Shown here one piece after another: positions 6,665 to 16,041 of a DNA stretch of 50,039 nt. The position numbers and the translations under genes are program-made. Positions within the stretch are counted from its first letter, which is position 1. Every line of letters starts with the position of its first letter. A model generated the notes under the pieces. The model did no database searches. It was given only the letters and a program-made list of their open reading frames with translations, and was not told the origin of the DNA. The stretch is from Lutibacter agarilyticus (lineage in GTDB: Bacteria; Bacteroidota; Bacteroidia; Flavobacteriales; Flavobacteriaceae): the NCBI RefSeq assembly GCF_900188235.1, contig NZ_FZNT01000014.1, positions 1-50,039 of the forward strand, in the 5' to 3' direction.

Positions 6665-6880
6665 ATGAAATCACAAAACAATTTTTCTATTCTAATTAGT
6701 ATTAACGCTTCGCGAGCAATAAATAATGAAGCAGAAATATTTGTTAGAGTTACTCTAAATCAAAAAAGAGCTAAAATTAGTTTAAAACGTAAAATTGATA
6801 TGAACTCCTGGGATAAAAATAAATATAAAGGAAACAGTCAACAAGCATGTTTAAACAAGTTATTTTGTCAGTCCTATTGA
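6665..6880 (+). pseudogene. Truncated tyrosine recombinase, N-terminal arm-binding domain (copy 2)
   Basis: A 71-codon ORF homologous to 2385-2564 (ISINASRAINNEAEIFVRVT, ISLKRKIDMNSWDKNKYKG). It runs a little further (GNSQQACLNK, where the family has a linker to the core domain) and then ends in unrelated residues. The catalytic domain is absent. The upstream 40 bases also match copy 1, so the duplication includes the promoter region. Both copies lose homology to intact integrases near the same point, WDKNK. Confidence 0.8.
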
Positions 6881-6988
6881 TTTTATAATAAAATTGTACA
6901 ATAGGTAACCTAACTTAGGATACTTAAGACCTAGTTAATTAGTAATTTTATCAGTAACAAAAACTCATTAATATTAAACTCTGTAAAA

Positions 6989-8644
6989 ATGTCTAAACGA
7001 TCGTTATTTTTTAATGTCTTATTTATTTGTCAAATATTTGTAGTTGCAGCACAAGAAGTACCTAAAATATTAACTGATAAAAAAATTACAGAAAACCATT
7101 ATTTACCTGACTTTAGCTATGCAGGTTATCATAATGGAGAAGTTGAACTTCCATATAGTTTTGATAAAATTGTTTTAGCAACAGATTTTGGAGTGGTTGC
7201 AAATGATGGTTTAGATGATTCAAAAGCATTGTTAAAAGCGTTAGAAGCTACTAAAAAAATGCCTGGAAATATAATACTTCAATTGCCAACAGGAAAATTA
7301 ATTCTGAGCAATATTCTTTTTATAGAGCGAAGTAATTTTGTGTTACGCGGTGCTGGAGCAGGAGCAGGTGGTACAGAAATTTATTGCCCAAGACCTCTGA
7401 TGTACCTTGATAGTCCAGATGCTTTAACAGAGTTAAGAGAGTATTTGGTGACATTTGATAAAAGAGAGCGTCAGAAAGAAAATAATATTGATCTTCCTTT
7501 TTCTCAATATGCATGGTCTGGAGGAATCATTTGGACTCAGGTGCCTGGAGAACGTGTAAAATCATATTTAGGGAAATACGATACTGCTAAAAATGTATTG
7601 GCTAAAGTAACAAAAGGAGAGCGAGGAGAAACTACTTTTGAAGTTTCAGAGATAAAAAATTTAAAGGTTGGAGCTGTAGTGCAATTAGAGTTGTTTAATA
7701 AAAGCGGTGAAAAAGGAGCAATTATTGACGATTTATATAAAAAGGCTGATGTTAAAGTTGGTTCGCACCATTGGATGTTTCCAACACTACCTATTGTATC
7801 TCAACAAGTAGAGATTTTAAAAATTCAAGGTAAAAAAATAACTATAAAAACACCCTTAACCATTTCAATAAAACCTGCTTTTGAAGCTCGATTAGTTGAA
7901 TGGAAACATTTAACAGAAGTTGGTATAGAACATTTAAAAATTACATTTCCAAATGCGCCAAGAGTTGCACATCATGTAGAACCTGGTTTTAATGCCATTT
8001 GTTTGACAAGACTATTTAATAGTTGGGTAAAAGATGTTGAAATTACAAATGCAGATAGTGGCGTTTTAACTGAGGAAATAGCAAATGTGACCATTAAAAA
8101 TATAGTAACAAATGGTAGTAATTTAGCACATTACACAGTAGCGATGGCTGGGGTACATAATGTACTTGTAAATAATTTAAAAGTATTTAATGAAGCTGTT
8201 CACCCATTAAGTTTTAATACATTTTCAACTAAAAATGTGTATCAAAATTGTGAGGTTTTTGTAAAGCCCGTTTTAGATCAACATTCAGGAGCAAACCACC
8301 AAAATTTATTTGATAATGTAACAGTACACCTTTCAGTAAAAAAAGATAATAGTTACCCATTATTTGCTGGTGGAGGTGCAGGTTATTGGAAACCATCTCA
8401 CGGGGCATACAGTACGTTCTGGAATATAAATGTACAAGTTTTAAATAATCATGATTTACCGTCTAATGTTTTATTAAATGGTATGCTTGACGGTCCTTAT
8501 GCAAATTTAGTAGGGGTTCACGGTAATAAAAACTTTCAAATTAAGTATGAGCCGTCTCCTTATATTGAGTTGTTAAATTCAAATCTTTACAAAATACCTT
8601 CATTATATAATTATCAATTACAAAAAAGGTTGGATAAAAATTAA
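6989..8644 (+). CDS. Secreted right-handed beta-helix protein, candidate polysaccharide lyase
   Basis: A 551-residue protein with signal peptide (1-21, ending VVAAQ). Residues about 60-120 (DFGVVANDGLDDSKALLKAL...LPTGKLILSNIL...FVLRGAGAGAGGT) are the N-terminal beta-helix capping pattern shared by pectate-lyase-3 and GH28-like proteins. Later segments (GIEHLKITFPN, VKDVEITNADSGVLTEEIANVTIKNI, VHNVLVNNLKVFN, KNVYQNCEVFV, HQNLFDNVTVHL) look like successive beta-helix coils. It starts the polysaccharide locus, 49 bp before the HTCS gene. No other depolymerase precedes GH88, which needs unsaturated ends, so this is the best lyase candidate. It could instead be a hydrolase or epimerase. I cannot place it in a named CAZy family. 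Confidence 0.65.
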   Translation: MSKRSLFFNVLFICQIFVVAAQEVPKILTDKKITENHYLPDFSYAGYHNGEVELPYSFDKIVLATDFGVVANDGLDDSKALLKALEATKKMPGNIILQLPTGKLILSNILFIERSNFVLRGAGAGAGGTEIYCPRPLMYLDSPDALTELREYLVTFDKRERQKENNIDLPFSQYAWSGGIIWTQVPGERVKSYLGKYDTAKNVLAKVTKGERGETTFEVSEIKNLKVGAVVQLELFNKSGEKGAIIDDLYKKADVKVGSHHWMFPTLPIVSQQVEILKIQGKKITIKTPLTISIKPAFEARLVEWKHLTEVGIEHLKITFPNAPRVAHHVEPGFNAICLTRLFNSWVKDVEITNADSGVLTEEIANVTIKNIVTNGSNLAHYTVAMAGVHNVLVNNLKVFNEAVHPLSFNTFSTKNVYQNCEVFVKPVLDQHSGANHQNLFDNVTVHLSVKKDNSYPLFAGGGAGYWKPSHGAYSTFWNINVQVLNNHDLPSNVLLNGMLDGPYANLVGVHGNKNFQIKYEPSPYIELLNSNLYKIPSLYNYQLQKRLDKN

Positions 8645-8693
8645 AAATGTAATACTTTAGAAAAATATAAAACCCAGCAAATAATAAAAATTA

Positions 8694-11600
8694 ATGCAAC
8701 GTAATTTTAACTTATTTTTAGTTTTAATACTTATTTTTTTACAGGGTTTTTCTCAAACTGCAAATTATCGTTTTAGAAACCTATCTACATCTAATGGGCT
8801 GTCACAGAGTTCTGTAATTGTAATTCATCAAGATAAATTAGGTCAAATGTGGTTTGGAACCAGAGATGGTTTAAACAAATATGATGGTACTCATTTTAAA
8901 ATTTTCAGAAACAATCCAAAAGATAGTACTACTATAAGCAATAGTGATATTTTAGCTATTGAAGAAGATTCTGAAGGAACAATTTGGATAGGAACTTACA
9001 ATGGTTTAAATAGGTACAACCCTGTTAAAAATAGCTTCAAAAAATATTTTCACACAAATGCTACAGGTTCTTTAAGCAACAATACTATTTGGTCTATACA
9101 AGAAATTAAAAATGAAATATGGGTTGCAACCTCTAACGGAATTTCAATTTTTAACAAAACTACAGGTGTTTTTCAAAATGTATTTCACCAACCTTCTAAT
9201 ACCAAAAGCATCCCTAGTAATTTTGTTTCAAAAATTATTGAAACAGAAAATGGAGAAATATGGGTAGGAACTTCAAAAGGCTTGTGTAAATTAGAAAAAA
9301 GAGACGGTACTAATTTTGTTTTTAGACATTTTACACCTTTATTAAAAGATTTAGATGAGAAGTTATATGTGCAAGAGATTATTGAAGATGCGCAAAATAA
9401 CTTATGGATTGGAACAAAAACCAATGGTTTGTTTAAACTTAATAACAAGCAAACCAAACTAATTTCAGTTTTTAAGTCAAAACAAGGCTCAAATTTAGAA
9501 AAAGATTTTAGAGCAATAGCCATTGATAAAGAAGGAGATTTATGGTTTGGGACCAATAGTGGGGTTTATGTGTTGAATCCCGAAAAAAATAATCAAAAAG
9601 AACCTTTAAATTGGATTGAAAATAAAAATATTAGTAAAATAAAATCTATTTATACCGATAAAAAAGGATCAGTTTGGGTAGGAACCTATTTTGGAGGTGT
9701 TCATATTTGGGATGAAACAAATATGAATTTTACCAATTTAAATAAAAATACAGAAAAAAATAGTTTAAGCTACAATGTTGTGGGATCTATGGTTTTAGAT
9801 GCTGAAAAAAATATTTACTTTGGAACTGAAGGAGGTGGAATAACTATTTTAAATAATAAAACCAACACTACAAGTTATTTAAATACTGCCAATGTAAAAG
9901 AACTACCAACTAATAATATTAAAACCTTATTATTAAATAATAAAGAGGATTTATGGATTGGTACCGTAGATAAAGGATTAATAGTTTATAATTTAAAAAA
10001 TAAAACAACGGCAAACAAACAGTTAAGTGCTGAGTTGAAAGATTTGTTAGAAGATGTTGGTGTTTATGTGCTTAAAAAGGAGTCTGATAGTGTAATTTGG
10101 ATAGGTACTTTTGGCAATGGTTTAATAAGGTATAATACCAATAAAAAATTAGTAAAAGTTTATAAAAATGAACTAGGCCAAATTTCATCACTAACCAATA
10201 ATAGAGTTCGCTCTTTGTTAATAGATTCGAAAAAACAAATTTGGATAGGTACTCAAAGCGGATTGAATTTAATTCCTTCACCAAACTCTACAACTAACCA
10301 AGTTAAAATACAACATTTCTTTTTTGATAACGAAGCCTTATCGGGTGATGATATTTTAACTCTCTTTGAAGATAGCAAAGGCGCTATTTGGGTGGGAACA
10401 AAAGCAAAAGGTTTTTATGTATTAAAGAAAGGTAAGTTTGAAAGAAAAATTATTAATGATGGAGACGTTGAAATAACATCAATTCATTCGGTATTAGAAG
10501 ATGCAAATCAAAATCTATGGTTAAGTACCAATAATGGTATTGTTAAATTTAATACAAAAACCAGTGAAACTAGTATTTATGGAGAAACAGACGGTCTTGT
10601 AAGTAATGAGTTTAATGATAATTCTAGCTTAAAACTTAACGATAATCAATTGTATTTTGGAGGGCCAGCAGGTGTTTCTTATTTTGATCCTGAAAATATA
10701 GTCTCTAACAGTTACGTACCACAAGTAATTTTAACAAACTTTAAAATTCAAAATAAAACAGTTGAAGTTGGTAGTGATAAAAAAGATATTCTTACTAAAA
10801 GTATTGAGTATACTAAAAACATTACCTTAAATTACAATATGGCAAATTTCACCATTACTTACGCCATTCCTAATTTTATCAATTCAGCAAATAATGAATA
10901 TTCATACCGATTGGTAGGCTTAGAAAACGAGTGGATTACTACATCTAATACAGAAGCATCCTATACCATACAAACTGCAGGAACCTATGTTTTTGAAATA
11001 AAAGGCGCAAACAATAATGGTGTTTGGAATACCCAACCTACTAAGCTAAAAATAGTAGTACTACCTGCTCCTTGGAAAAGTTGGTGGGCGTTTTTATTGT
11101 ACACCATTATAATAGCATTGGCATTATTTGGTTTAACTGTTTTTTTAAAATCAAAAGCGAAGTTAAAGCTTGAATTAGATTTAGAACATATAGAAAATGA
11201 ACGAAATGAAGAAATAAACCAAGCAAAACTGCAGTTTTTTACAAATATATCTCACGAATTTAGAACACCGTTAACCTTAATTTTAGGGCCACTACAACAA
11301 TTATTATTAAACTATAAGGGTAGTAATAAAATGTATAAAAAGTTATTAGTTATAGAAAGTAGCGCCAATCATTTGTTACAATTAATTAACAGGTTGATGG
11401 ATTTTAGAAAGTTAGAAAACAATCAATTTAAATTACAATCTGCAGAAGGAAATATAGTAAAATTTTTAAAGGAGATTTATTTTTCATTTAGCGAATACGC
11501 AAAAGACGGTAACTATAATTATACTTTTGAAGCTTCTGATGATTCCGTTTTAGTATACTATGATCGTTCAAAATTAGAACGGGTTTTTTATAATCTAATT

Positions 11601-12815
11601 TCAAATGCATTTAGATTTACTTCAAAAGGAGGGAATATAAAATTTAAAGTAAATAAAGATGATACACATATTTATATTACAGTTGAAGATAATGGTGTAG
11701 GTATTTCTGAAGAATATGTTGATAAAATATTTGATCGATTTTTTGAAATAGCCATTCATAACAATCAAAAAGAAGGTTATAATAAAGGTACTGGTATTGG
11801 ATTGTCAATTGCAAAAAATATTGTGACACTTCATAAAGGCACAATTAAGGTTAAAAACAATAACGAGCAGGGAACAACATTTGAAGTGGCTTTGCCATTA
11901 GGGAGAGAACATCTTTTAGATGAAGAGATATTAACAGATTTTAAAACTAGTGACGATCTTTCTCAATATATTACACAGTTAGAATCTAAAGTTGTAGACT
12001 TGAATGATGATATTGAAGATTTAGTTGCTAAGGAAGATAAACCTATAGTTTTAATTGTTGAAGACAATAAACCATTACGTTCATTTATTAAAAACTTGCT
12101 GAAAGACGAATGTAAAGTTATTGAAGCTGAAAATGGAAAAGTAGGATTAAAGAAAGCTTTAGAAATAATTCCAGATCTTGTAATAAGTGATGTTATTATG
12201 CCAGAAATGGTTGGTACTGAAATGTGTTCAAAAATTAAAGAAAATTTAAAAACCAGCCATATTCCAGTAATGTTACTAACTGCACGTTCTTCATTAATTT
12301 ATAAATTTGAAGGATTGGAAAGCGGTGCAGATGAATACATAAGTAAACCTTTTAATATAAAAGAATTTAAATTGAAGGTTAAAAATATGCTTGAGGTTGT
12401 AAAACGTTTAAAAAGTAAGTTTTCTAAAGAAAACAATTTAGCGCCAAGTGAAATTACAGTTTCTTCTGTAGATGAGCAATTGCTTAAAAAAGCCTTTAAA
12501 ATTGTTGAAGATAATATTTCAAACGAACAATTTGATATTCCATTTTTTTGTGACGAATTGGGCGTGAGCAGAACCATGTTGTTTACAAAAATTAAAGCTT
12601 GGACTAATTTTACACCTAATGATTTTATTCAGGAAATAAGAATGAAACGTGCAATTCAATTGTTAGAGCAAAATAAAATTAATATTTCGCAAATTAGTTA
12701 TAAAGTAGGATTCAAAAATCCAAAATACTTCAGCAAGTGCTTTCAAAAAAAATATGGGAAAACACCTTCCGAATATCAACGTAAATTTTCAAATAATTTC
12801 CCGGAAGAATTATAA
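8694..12815 (+). CDS. Hybrid two-component system (HTCS) regulator of the polysaccharide locus
   Basis: A 1373-residue one-protein sensor and regulator. In order: signal peptide (1-20), about 14 Reg_prop beta-propeller repeats to residue ~715 (recurring 'xxLWIGTxxGLxxY'), a Y_Y_Y domain (~730-780), a membrane helix (~796-819), HisKA with phospho-accepting H854 in HEFRTPLTLI, HATPase (~950-1070; EDNGVGI, GTGIGLSIAK), a REC domain (~1117-1232) with D1166 in SDVIMPEM, and a C-terminal AraC HTH (~1270-1368). HTCS proteins bind an oligosaccharide in the periplasm and activate the adjacent susCD genes. It lies between the beta-helix gene and susC, fitting local control. All phosphorelay residues are present. 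Confidence 0.95.
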   Translation: MQRNFNLFLVLILIFLQGFSQTANYRFRNLSTSNGLSQSSVIVIHQDKLGQMWFGTRDGLNKYDGTHFKIFRNNPKDSTTISNSDILAIEEDSEGTIWIGTYNGLNRYNPVKNSFKKYFHTNATGSLSNNTIWSIQEIKNEIWVATSNGISIFNKTTGVFQNVFHQPSNTKSIPSNFVSKIIETENGEIWVGTSKGLCKLEKRDGTNFVFRHFTPLLKDLDEKLYVQEIIEDAQNNLWIGTKTNGLFKLNNKQTKLISVFKSKQGSNLEKDFRAIAIDKEGDLWFGTNSGVYVLNPEKNNQKEPLNWIENKNISKIKSIYTDKKGSVWVGTYFGGVHIWDETNMNFTNLNKNTEKNSLSYNVVGSMVLDAEKNIYFGTEGGGITILNNKTNTTSYLNTANVKELPTNNIKTLLLNNKEDLWIGTVDKGLIVYNLKNKTTANKQLSAELKDLLEDVGVYVLKKESDSVIWIGTFGNGLIRYNTNKKLVKVYKNELGQISSLTNNRVRSLLIDSKKQIWIGTQSGLNLIPSPNSTTNQVKIQHFFFDNEALSGDDILTLFEDSKGAIWVGTKAKGFYVLKKGKFERKIINDGDVEITSIHSVLEDANQNLWLSTNNGIVKFNTKTSETSIYGETDGLVSNEFNDNSSLKLNDNQLYFGGPAGVSYFDPENIVSNSYVPQVILTNFKIQNKTVEVGSDKKDILTKSIEYTKNITLNYNMANFTITYAIPNFINSANNEYSYRLVGLENEWITTSNTEASYTIQTAGTYVFEIKGANNNGVWNTQPTKLKIVVLPAPWKSWWAFLLYTIIIALALFGLTVFLKSKAKLKLELDLEHIENERNEEINQAKLQFFTNISHEFRTPLTLILGPLQQLLLNYKGSNKMYKKLLVIESSANHLLQLINRLMDFRKLENNQFKLQSAEGNIVKFLKEIYFSFSEYAKDGNYNYTFEASDDSVLVYYDRSKLERVFYNLISNAFRFTSKGGNIKFKVNKDDTHIYITVEDNGVGISEEYVDKIFDRFFEIAIHNNQKEGYNKGTGIGLSIAKNIVTLHKGTIKVKNNNEQGTTFEVALPLGREHLLDEEILTDFKTSDDLSQYITQLESKVVDLNDDIEDLVAKEDKPIVLIVEDNKPLRSFIKNLLKDECKVIEAENGKVGLKKALEIIPDLVISDVIMPEMVGTEMCSKIKENLKTSHIPVMLLTARSSLIYKFEGLESGADEYISKPFNIKEFKLKVKNMLEVVKRLKSKFSKENNLAPSEITVSSVDEQLLKKAFKIVEDNISNEQFDIPFFCDELGVSRTMLFTKIKAWTNFTPNDFIQEIRMKRAIQLLEQNKINISQISYKVGFKNPKYFSKCFQKKYGKTPSEYQRKFSNNFPEEL

Positions 12816-12896
12816 TACCCCATAAAATAAGGAAAAAACAGTCTATTTTGGATAATTAGATACCCTTTTTTGAATTTTTAGTTTAATCTTCGCTCC

Positions 12897-12904
12897 TATA
12901 TTTG
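12897..12904 (+). promoter_or_regulatory. Putative -7 element of the susC operon promoter
   Basis: TATATTTG matches TAnnTTTG. The nearest TTG (12870-12872) leaves a 24-base spacer, longer than usual. Transcription would start near 12910, giving susC a leader of about 115 bases. Confidence 0.45.
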
Positions 12905-12908
12905 GGGT

Positions 12909-13001
12909 ATGAAATTAAACAAAACAAAAATAATTTTTATTGAAACATTACTGATGGCGATAATCATAGTGTTGAGTTTACTAATTATTTATTTTGTTTA
13001 A
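12909..13001 (+). CDS. Possible 30-residue single-helix membrane peptide
   Basis: An ATG-to-TAA ORF encodes a lysine-rich start (MKLNKTK) followed by one continuous hydrophobic helix (IIFIETLLMAIIIVLSLLII) and YFV. It lies between the HTCS and susC. Its ATG nearly coincides with the predicted transcription start, so it would be leaderless if made. AT-rich DNA easily yields such ORFs by chance; no family is recognised. Confidence 0.25.
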   Translation: MKLNKTKIIFIETLLMAIIIVLSLLIIYFV

Positions 13002-13026
13002 AAAAATAACTTAAAACCAAATATAT

Positions 13027-16000
13027 ATGTCAAACAAAACAAATTTAGTCAAGGGGTATTTATTACTGTTCCTTGTATTTATGAGTGCATTGGGCTACGC
13101 TCAAGAAAAAAATGTGACTGGGAAAGTTCTTTCTCAAGACGACAACATGGGTCTTCCAGGAGTTAATATTTTAGTAAAAGGAACTTCAATAGGAGGTTCA
13201 ACGGATATGGATGGATCATATTCAATAACCGTACCGGGTAATGATGCAGTTTTAATATTTAGTTACTTGGGGTTTTTTCCACAAGAAATTACTGTAGGTA
13301 GTAAATCAACTATTGATGTTGTTTTAGCTGCAGATTCAAATGAATTAGATGAAATTGTTGTTGTAGGTTATGGTGCTGTAAAGAAAAGTGATATTACAGG
13401 TTCTGTTTCTTCAGTAAAAGCTGAAGAATTAACTGCATTTCCTGTTTTAAGCGCAGGTCAAGCATTGCAGGGGCGTGCAGCAGGTGTTGTTGTGCAATCT
13501 AATAATGGTGGTGAGCCAGGAGCGCCAATTTCAATTAAAATTAGAGGAAATACTTCTATTAGTGCAAGTAGTGCAGCGTTGGTTGTTGTTGATGGTTTTG
13601 TAGGAGCTACCATGCCTCAATCAGCAGATATTAAATCTATGGAAGTACTAAAAGACGCATCTGCAACTGCTATTTATGGATCAAGAGGTGCAAACGGTGT
13701 AATTTTAGTTACAACTAAAAAAGGACGCGCAGGTAAAATGTCTATAGAATTAAATACTTCTTATTCTGTTCAATCAGTATCAAATCAATTAGATTTATTA
13801 GATGCAAATCAATTTGCAGCTTATCAAACAGCAATCAACCCATCGTATGTTCAAGGTTCAGCAAATACAGATTGGCAGGATTTAATTTATACTGGAGGTG
13901 CTGTATCAGATACACAGTTAGCATTTTCAGGAGGAACTGAAGATATTGATTATTATGTTTCAGGAAATTATTTCAATCAAGAAGGAGTTGTAATTAACTC
14001 AGGATATGAGCGTTTTTCATTTTTAAGTAACCTTAATGCTAAAATTTCAGATAAATTTAAAGTAGGATTTAATGCAGTAGGAAGTAGAAATACTAAAGAT
14101 GGCGTTTCTACGCAGGCAAATACTGGTGGTAGAGGATCAGGTGATGTTATTTCTATAGCATACCGTTTTGCTCCAGATTTAGGTGTTACTGATGCTAACG
14201 GAAACTACACATTTAACTCTGTAGGTGATGATGTTGATAACCCGTACGCTATAGCTAAAGAAAGTATTGATGAAACAGTAACAGATAACTATCGTGCAAA
14301 TTTTTATGCCGATTATCAAATTATTGAAGGTTTATCATTTAAAACAACTTTTGGGTTTAGTACTTTAAATAGAACTAGAGGAACTTTTAAACCGTCAACT
14401 TTAATTACAACAGCAGGTGCTCAGGGAGGTATTGCAACAATAGAAAATACGAAGATGTCTGATATTTTAAGTGAAAATTACTTAACATATAACAGAGAAT
14501 TAGGAAAGGGTAATTTAACAGCTTTATTAGGGTATTCTTACCAAAAAATTAAAAATGAAAGAAACGGCGCAGGTGCACAAGGGTTTATAACAAATAGTGT
14601 TTCTTACCGTAATCTTGGTCAAGGAGCAGTACCATTAACTCCTTCATCATCTTTATCTGAAACTGAAATTATGTCATTTTTTGGTCGTCTAAATTATGAT
14701 TATAACGATAAATACTTGTTTACGTTTACTGCACGTCAGGATGGGTCTTCAAACTTTGCTAAAAACGAAAAATACGCATTTTTCCCTTCAGGAGCTTTTG
14801 GGTGGAAAATTTCAAATGAAGATTTCTTAAGAGATAACAATACGGTATCTAATTTAAAATTAAGACTTAGTTATGGTGTTACAGGAAACCCATCAATAGC
14901 ACCTTACCAATCTTTAGCTAGTTTTGAAGATATTTATGCAGTAGTAGGTGATGAAACTGTAGGTGCGGTTGTACCAAACCAACTTTCAAATCCAGATTTA
15001 AAATGGGAGTCATCTTACCAAAGTAATATTGGGGTTGATTTAGGGTTATTTGATAGTAGAATTGCGATATCTCTAGATTATTACAATATTGATACAAAAG
15101 ATGTAATATTAGGAGATACTTCAGCACCTGAATATGTTGGGTTTTTGAACTCTACAGCATTAAAGAATGTTGGAGAGATTAATAATAAAGGATTTGAAAT
15201 TACATTAACAACTAGAAATTTTGTGAAAGAAGATTTTACTTGGACAACAGATTTTAACTTCTCTAGAAATAGAAATACAGTTCAAAAATTAATTGGAGGT
15301 GAAGATATCTTTTTAGATTCTGCTCCAGGTCACTTTTTACAAGATGAAACTCATATTTTAAGAGAAGGTGAAGCAGTTGGTCAGTTTTTTGGATATGAAT
15401 ACAGAGGTGTAAACCAAGGAGGAACACTTCCAGAAGGAACTGCAAGTTTTAATAATGTACCAGGTGAAGAATTATTTACTGATATTAATGATGATGGAGT
15501 TATTACAACTGATGACCGTAAAATAATTGGTGATCCTAACCAAGATTGGACATTTGGATTTAACAACTCATTCCGTTACAAAGATTTTGATTTAGGGGTG
15601 TTTTTCCAAGGAGCTGTTGGAGGTGATATTTTTAGTTACACATTCTTAGAATTAGCTTCAGGAGGTTCAAATGCAACAACAGAAGCTTTGAATGCTTGGA
15701 CACCAACAAATACTAATACAAACGTTCCTTCGGCAGCCGTTAGAGGAAAAAGAATTTCTTCAAGATTTGTATATGATGGTACTTATGTGCGTTTGAAAAA
15801 CTTAGTTTTAGGGTATAACTTAGATGCTAGCTTAATTGAAAAAATGGGAATTCAAAATCTTCGTTTGGCTATAAGTGCACAGAATTTATGGACTATCACA
15901 GATTATCCAGGAACTGATCCTGAGGCAAGTTACCAAAGTAGTGGAGCTCAAAACAGCAATGTTAATAATGGGTTTGAGTATGGTAATTATCCAAACATTA

Positions 16001-16035
16001 AATCTGTAACTTTCAGTTTAAACTTTAAATTTTAA
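13027..16035 (+). CDS. susC: SusC-like TonB-dependent outer-membrane glycan transporter
   Basis: A 1002-residue protein with signal peptide (~1-25), a CarboxypepD_reg-like N-terminal domain (NVTGKVLSQDDNMGLPGVNI..., ~28-110), the SusC-typical DEIVVVGYG segment leading into the plug (QALQGRAAGV, KIRGNTSI, VDGF, DASATAIYGSRGANGVILVTTKKG), then the beta-barrel, ending NIKSVTFSLNFKF with a terminal aromatic as in outer-membrane barrels. It forms the TonB-powered pore under the SusD lid and imports large oligosaccharides. SusD follows after 6 bp. Specificity is inferred from neighbours to be a glucuronate-containing glycan. Confidence 0.95.
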   Translation: MSNKTNLVKGYLLLFLVFMSALGYAQEKNVTGKVLSQDDNMGLPGVNILVKGTSIGGSTDMDGSYSITVPGNDAVLIFSYLGFFPQEITVGSKSTIDVVLAADSNELDEIVVVGYGAVKKSDITGSVSSVKAEELTAFPVLSAGQALQGRAAGVVVQSNNGGEPGAPISIKIRGNTSISASSAALVVVDGFVGATMPQSADIKSMEVLKDASATAIYGSRGANGVILVTTKKGRAGKMSIELNTSYSVQSVSNQLDLLDANQFAAYQTAINPSYVQGSANTDWQDLIYTGGAVSDTQLAFSGGTEDIDYYVSGNYFNQEGVVINSGYERFSFLSNLNAKISDKFKVGFNAVGSRNTKDGVSTQANTGGRGSGDVISIAYRFAPDLGVTDANGNYTFNSVGDDVDNPYAIAKESIDETVTDNYRANFYADYQIIEGLSFKTTFGFSTLNRTRGTFKPSTLITTAGAQGGIATIENTKMSDILSENYLTYNRELGKGNLTALLGYSYQKIKNERNGAGAQGFITNSVSYRNLGQGAVPLTPSSSLSETEIMSFFGRLNYDYNDKYLFTFTARQDGSSNFAKNEKYAFFPSGAFGWKISNEDFLRDNNTVSNLKLRLSYGVTGNPSIAPYQSLASFEDIYAVVGDETVGAVVPNQLSNPDLKWESSYQSNIGVDLGLFDSRIAISLDYYNIDTKDVILGDTSAPEYVGFLNSTALKNVGEINNKGFEITLTTRNFVKEDFTWTTDFNFSRNRNTVQKLIGGEDIFLDSAPGHFLQDETHILREGEAVGQFFGYEYRGVNQGGTLPEGTASFNNVPGEELFTDINDDGVITTDDRKIIGDPNQDWTFGFNNSFRYKDFDLGVFFQGAVGGDIFSYTFLELASGGSNATTEALNAWTPTNTNTNVPSAAVRGKRISSRFVYDGTYVRLKNLVLGYNLDASLIEKMGIQNLRLAISAQNLWTITDYPGTDPEASYQSSGAQNSNVNNGFEYGNYPNIKSVTFSLNFKF

Positions 16036-16041
16036 AAAACA

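Noticed and set aside
9185..9556. 123-codon minus-strand ORF inside the HTCS gene
   Set aside because: Shadow of the plus-strand coding frame; composition and residue runs show no real protein features.
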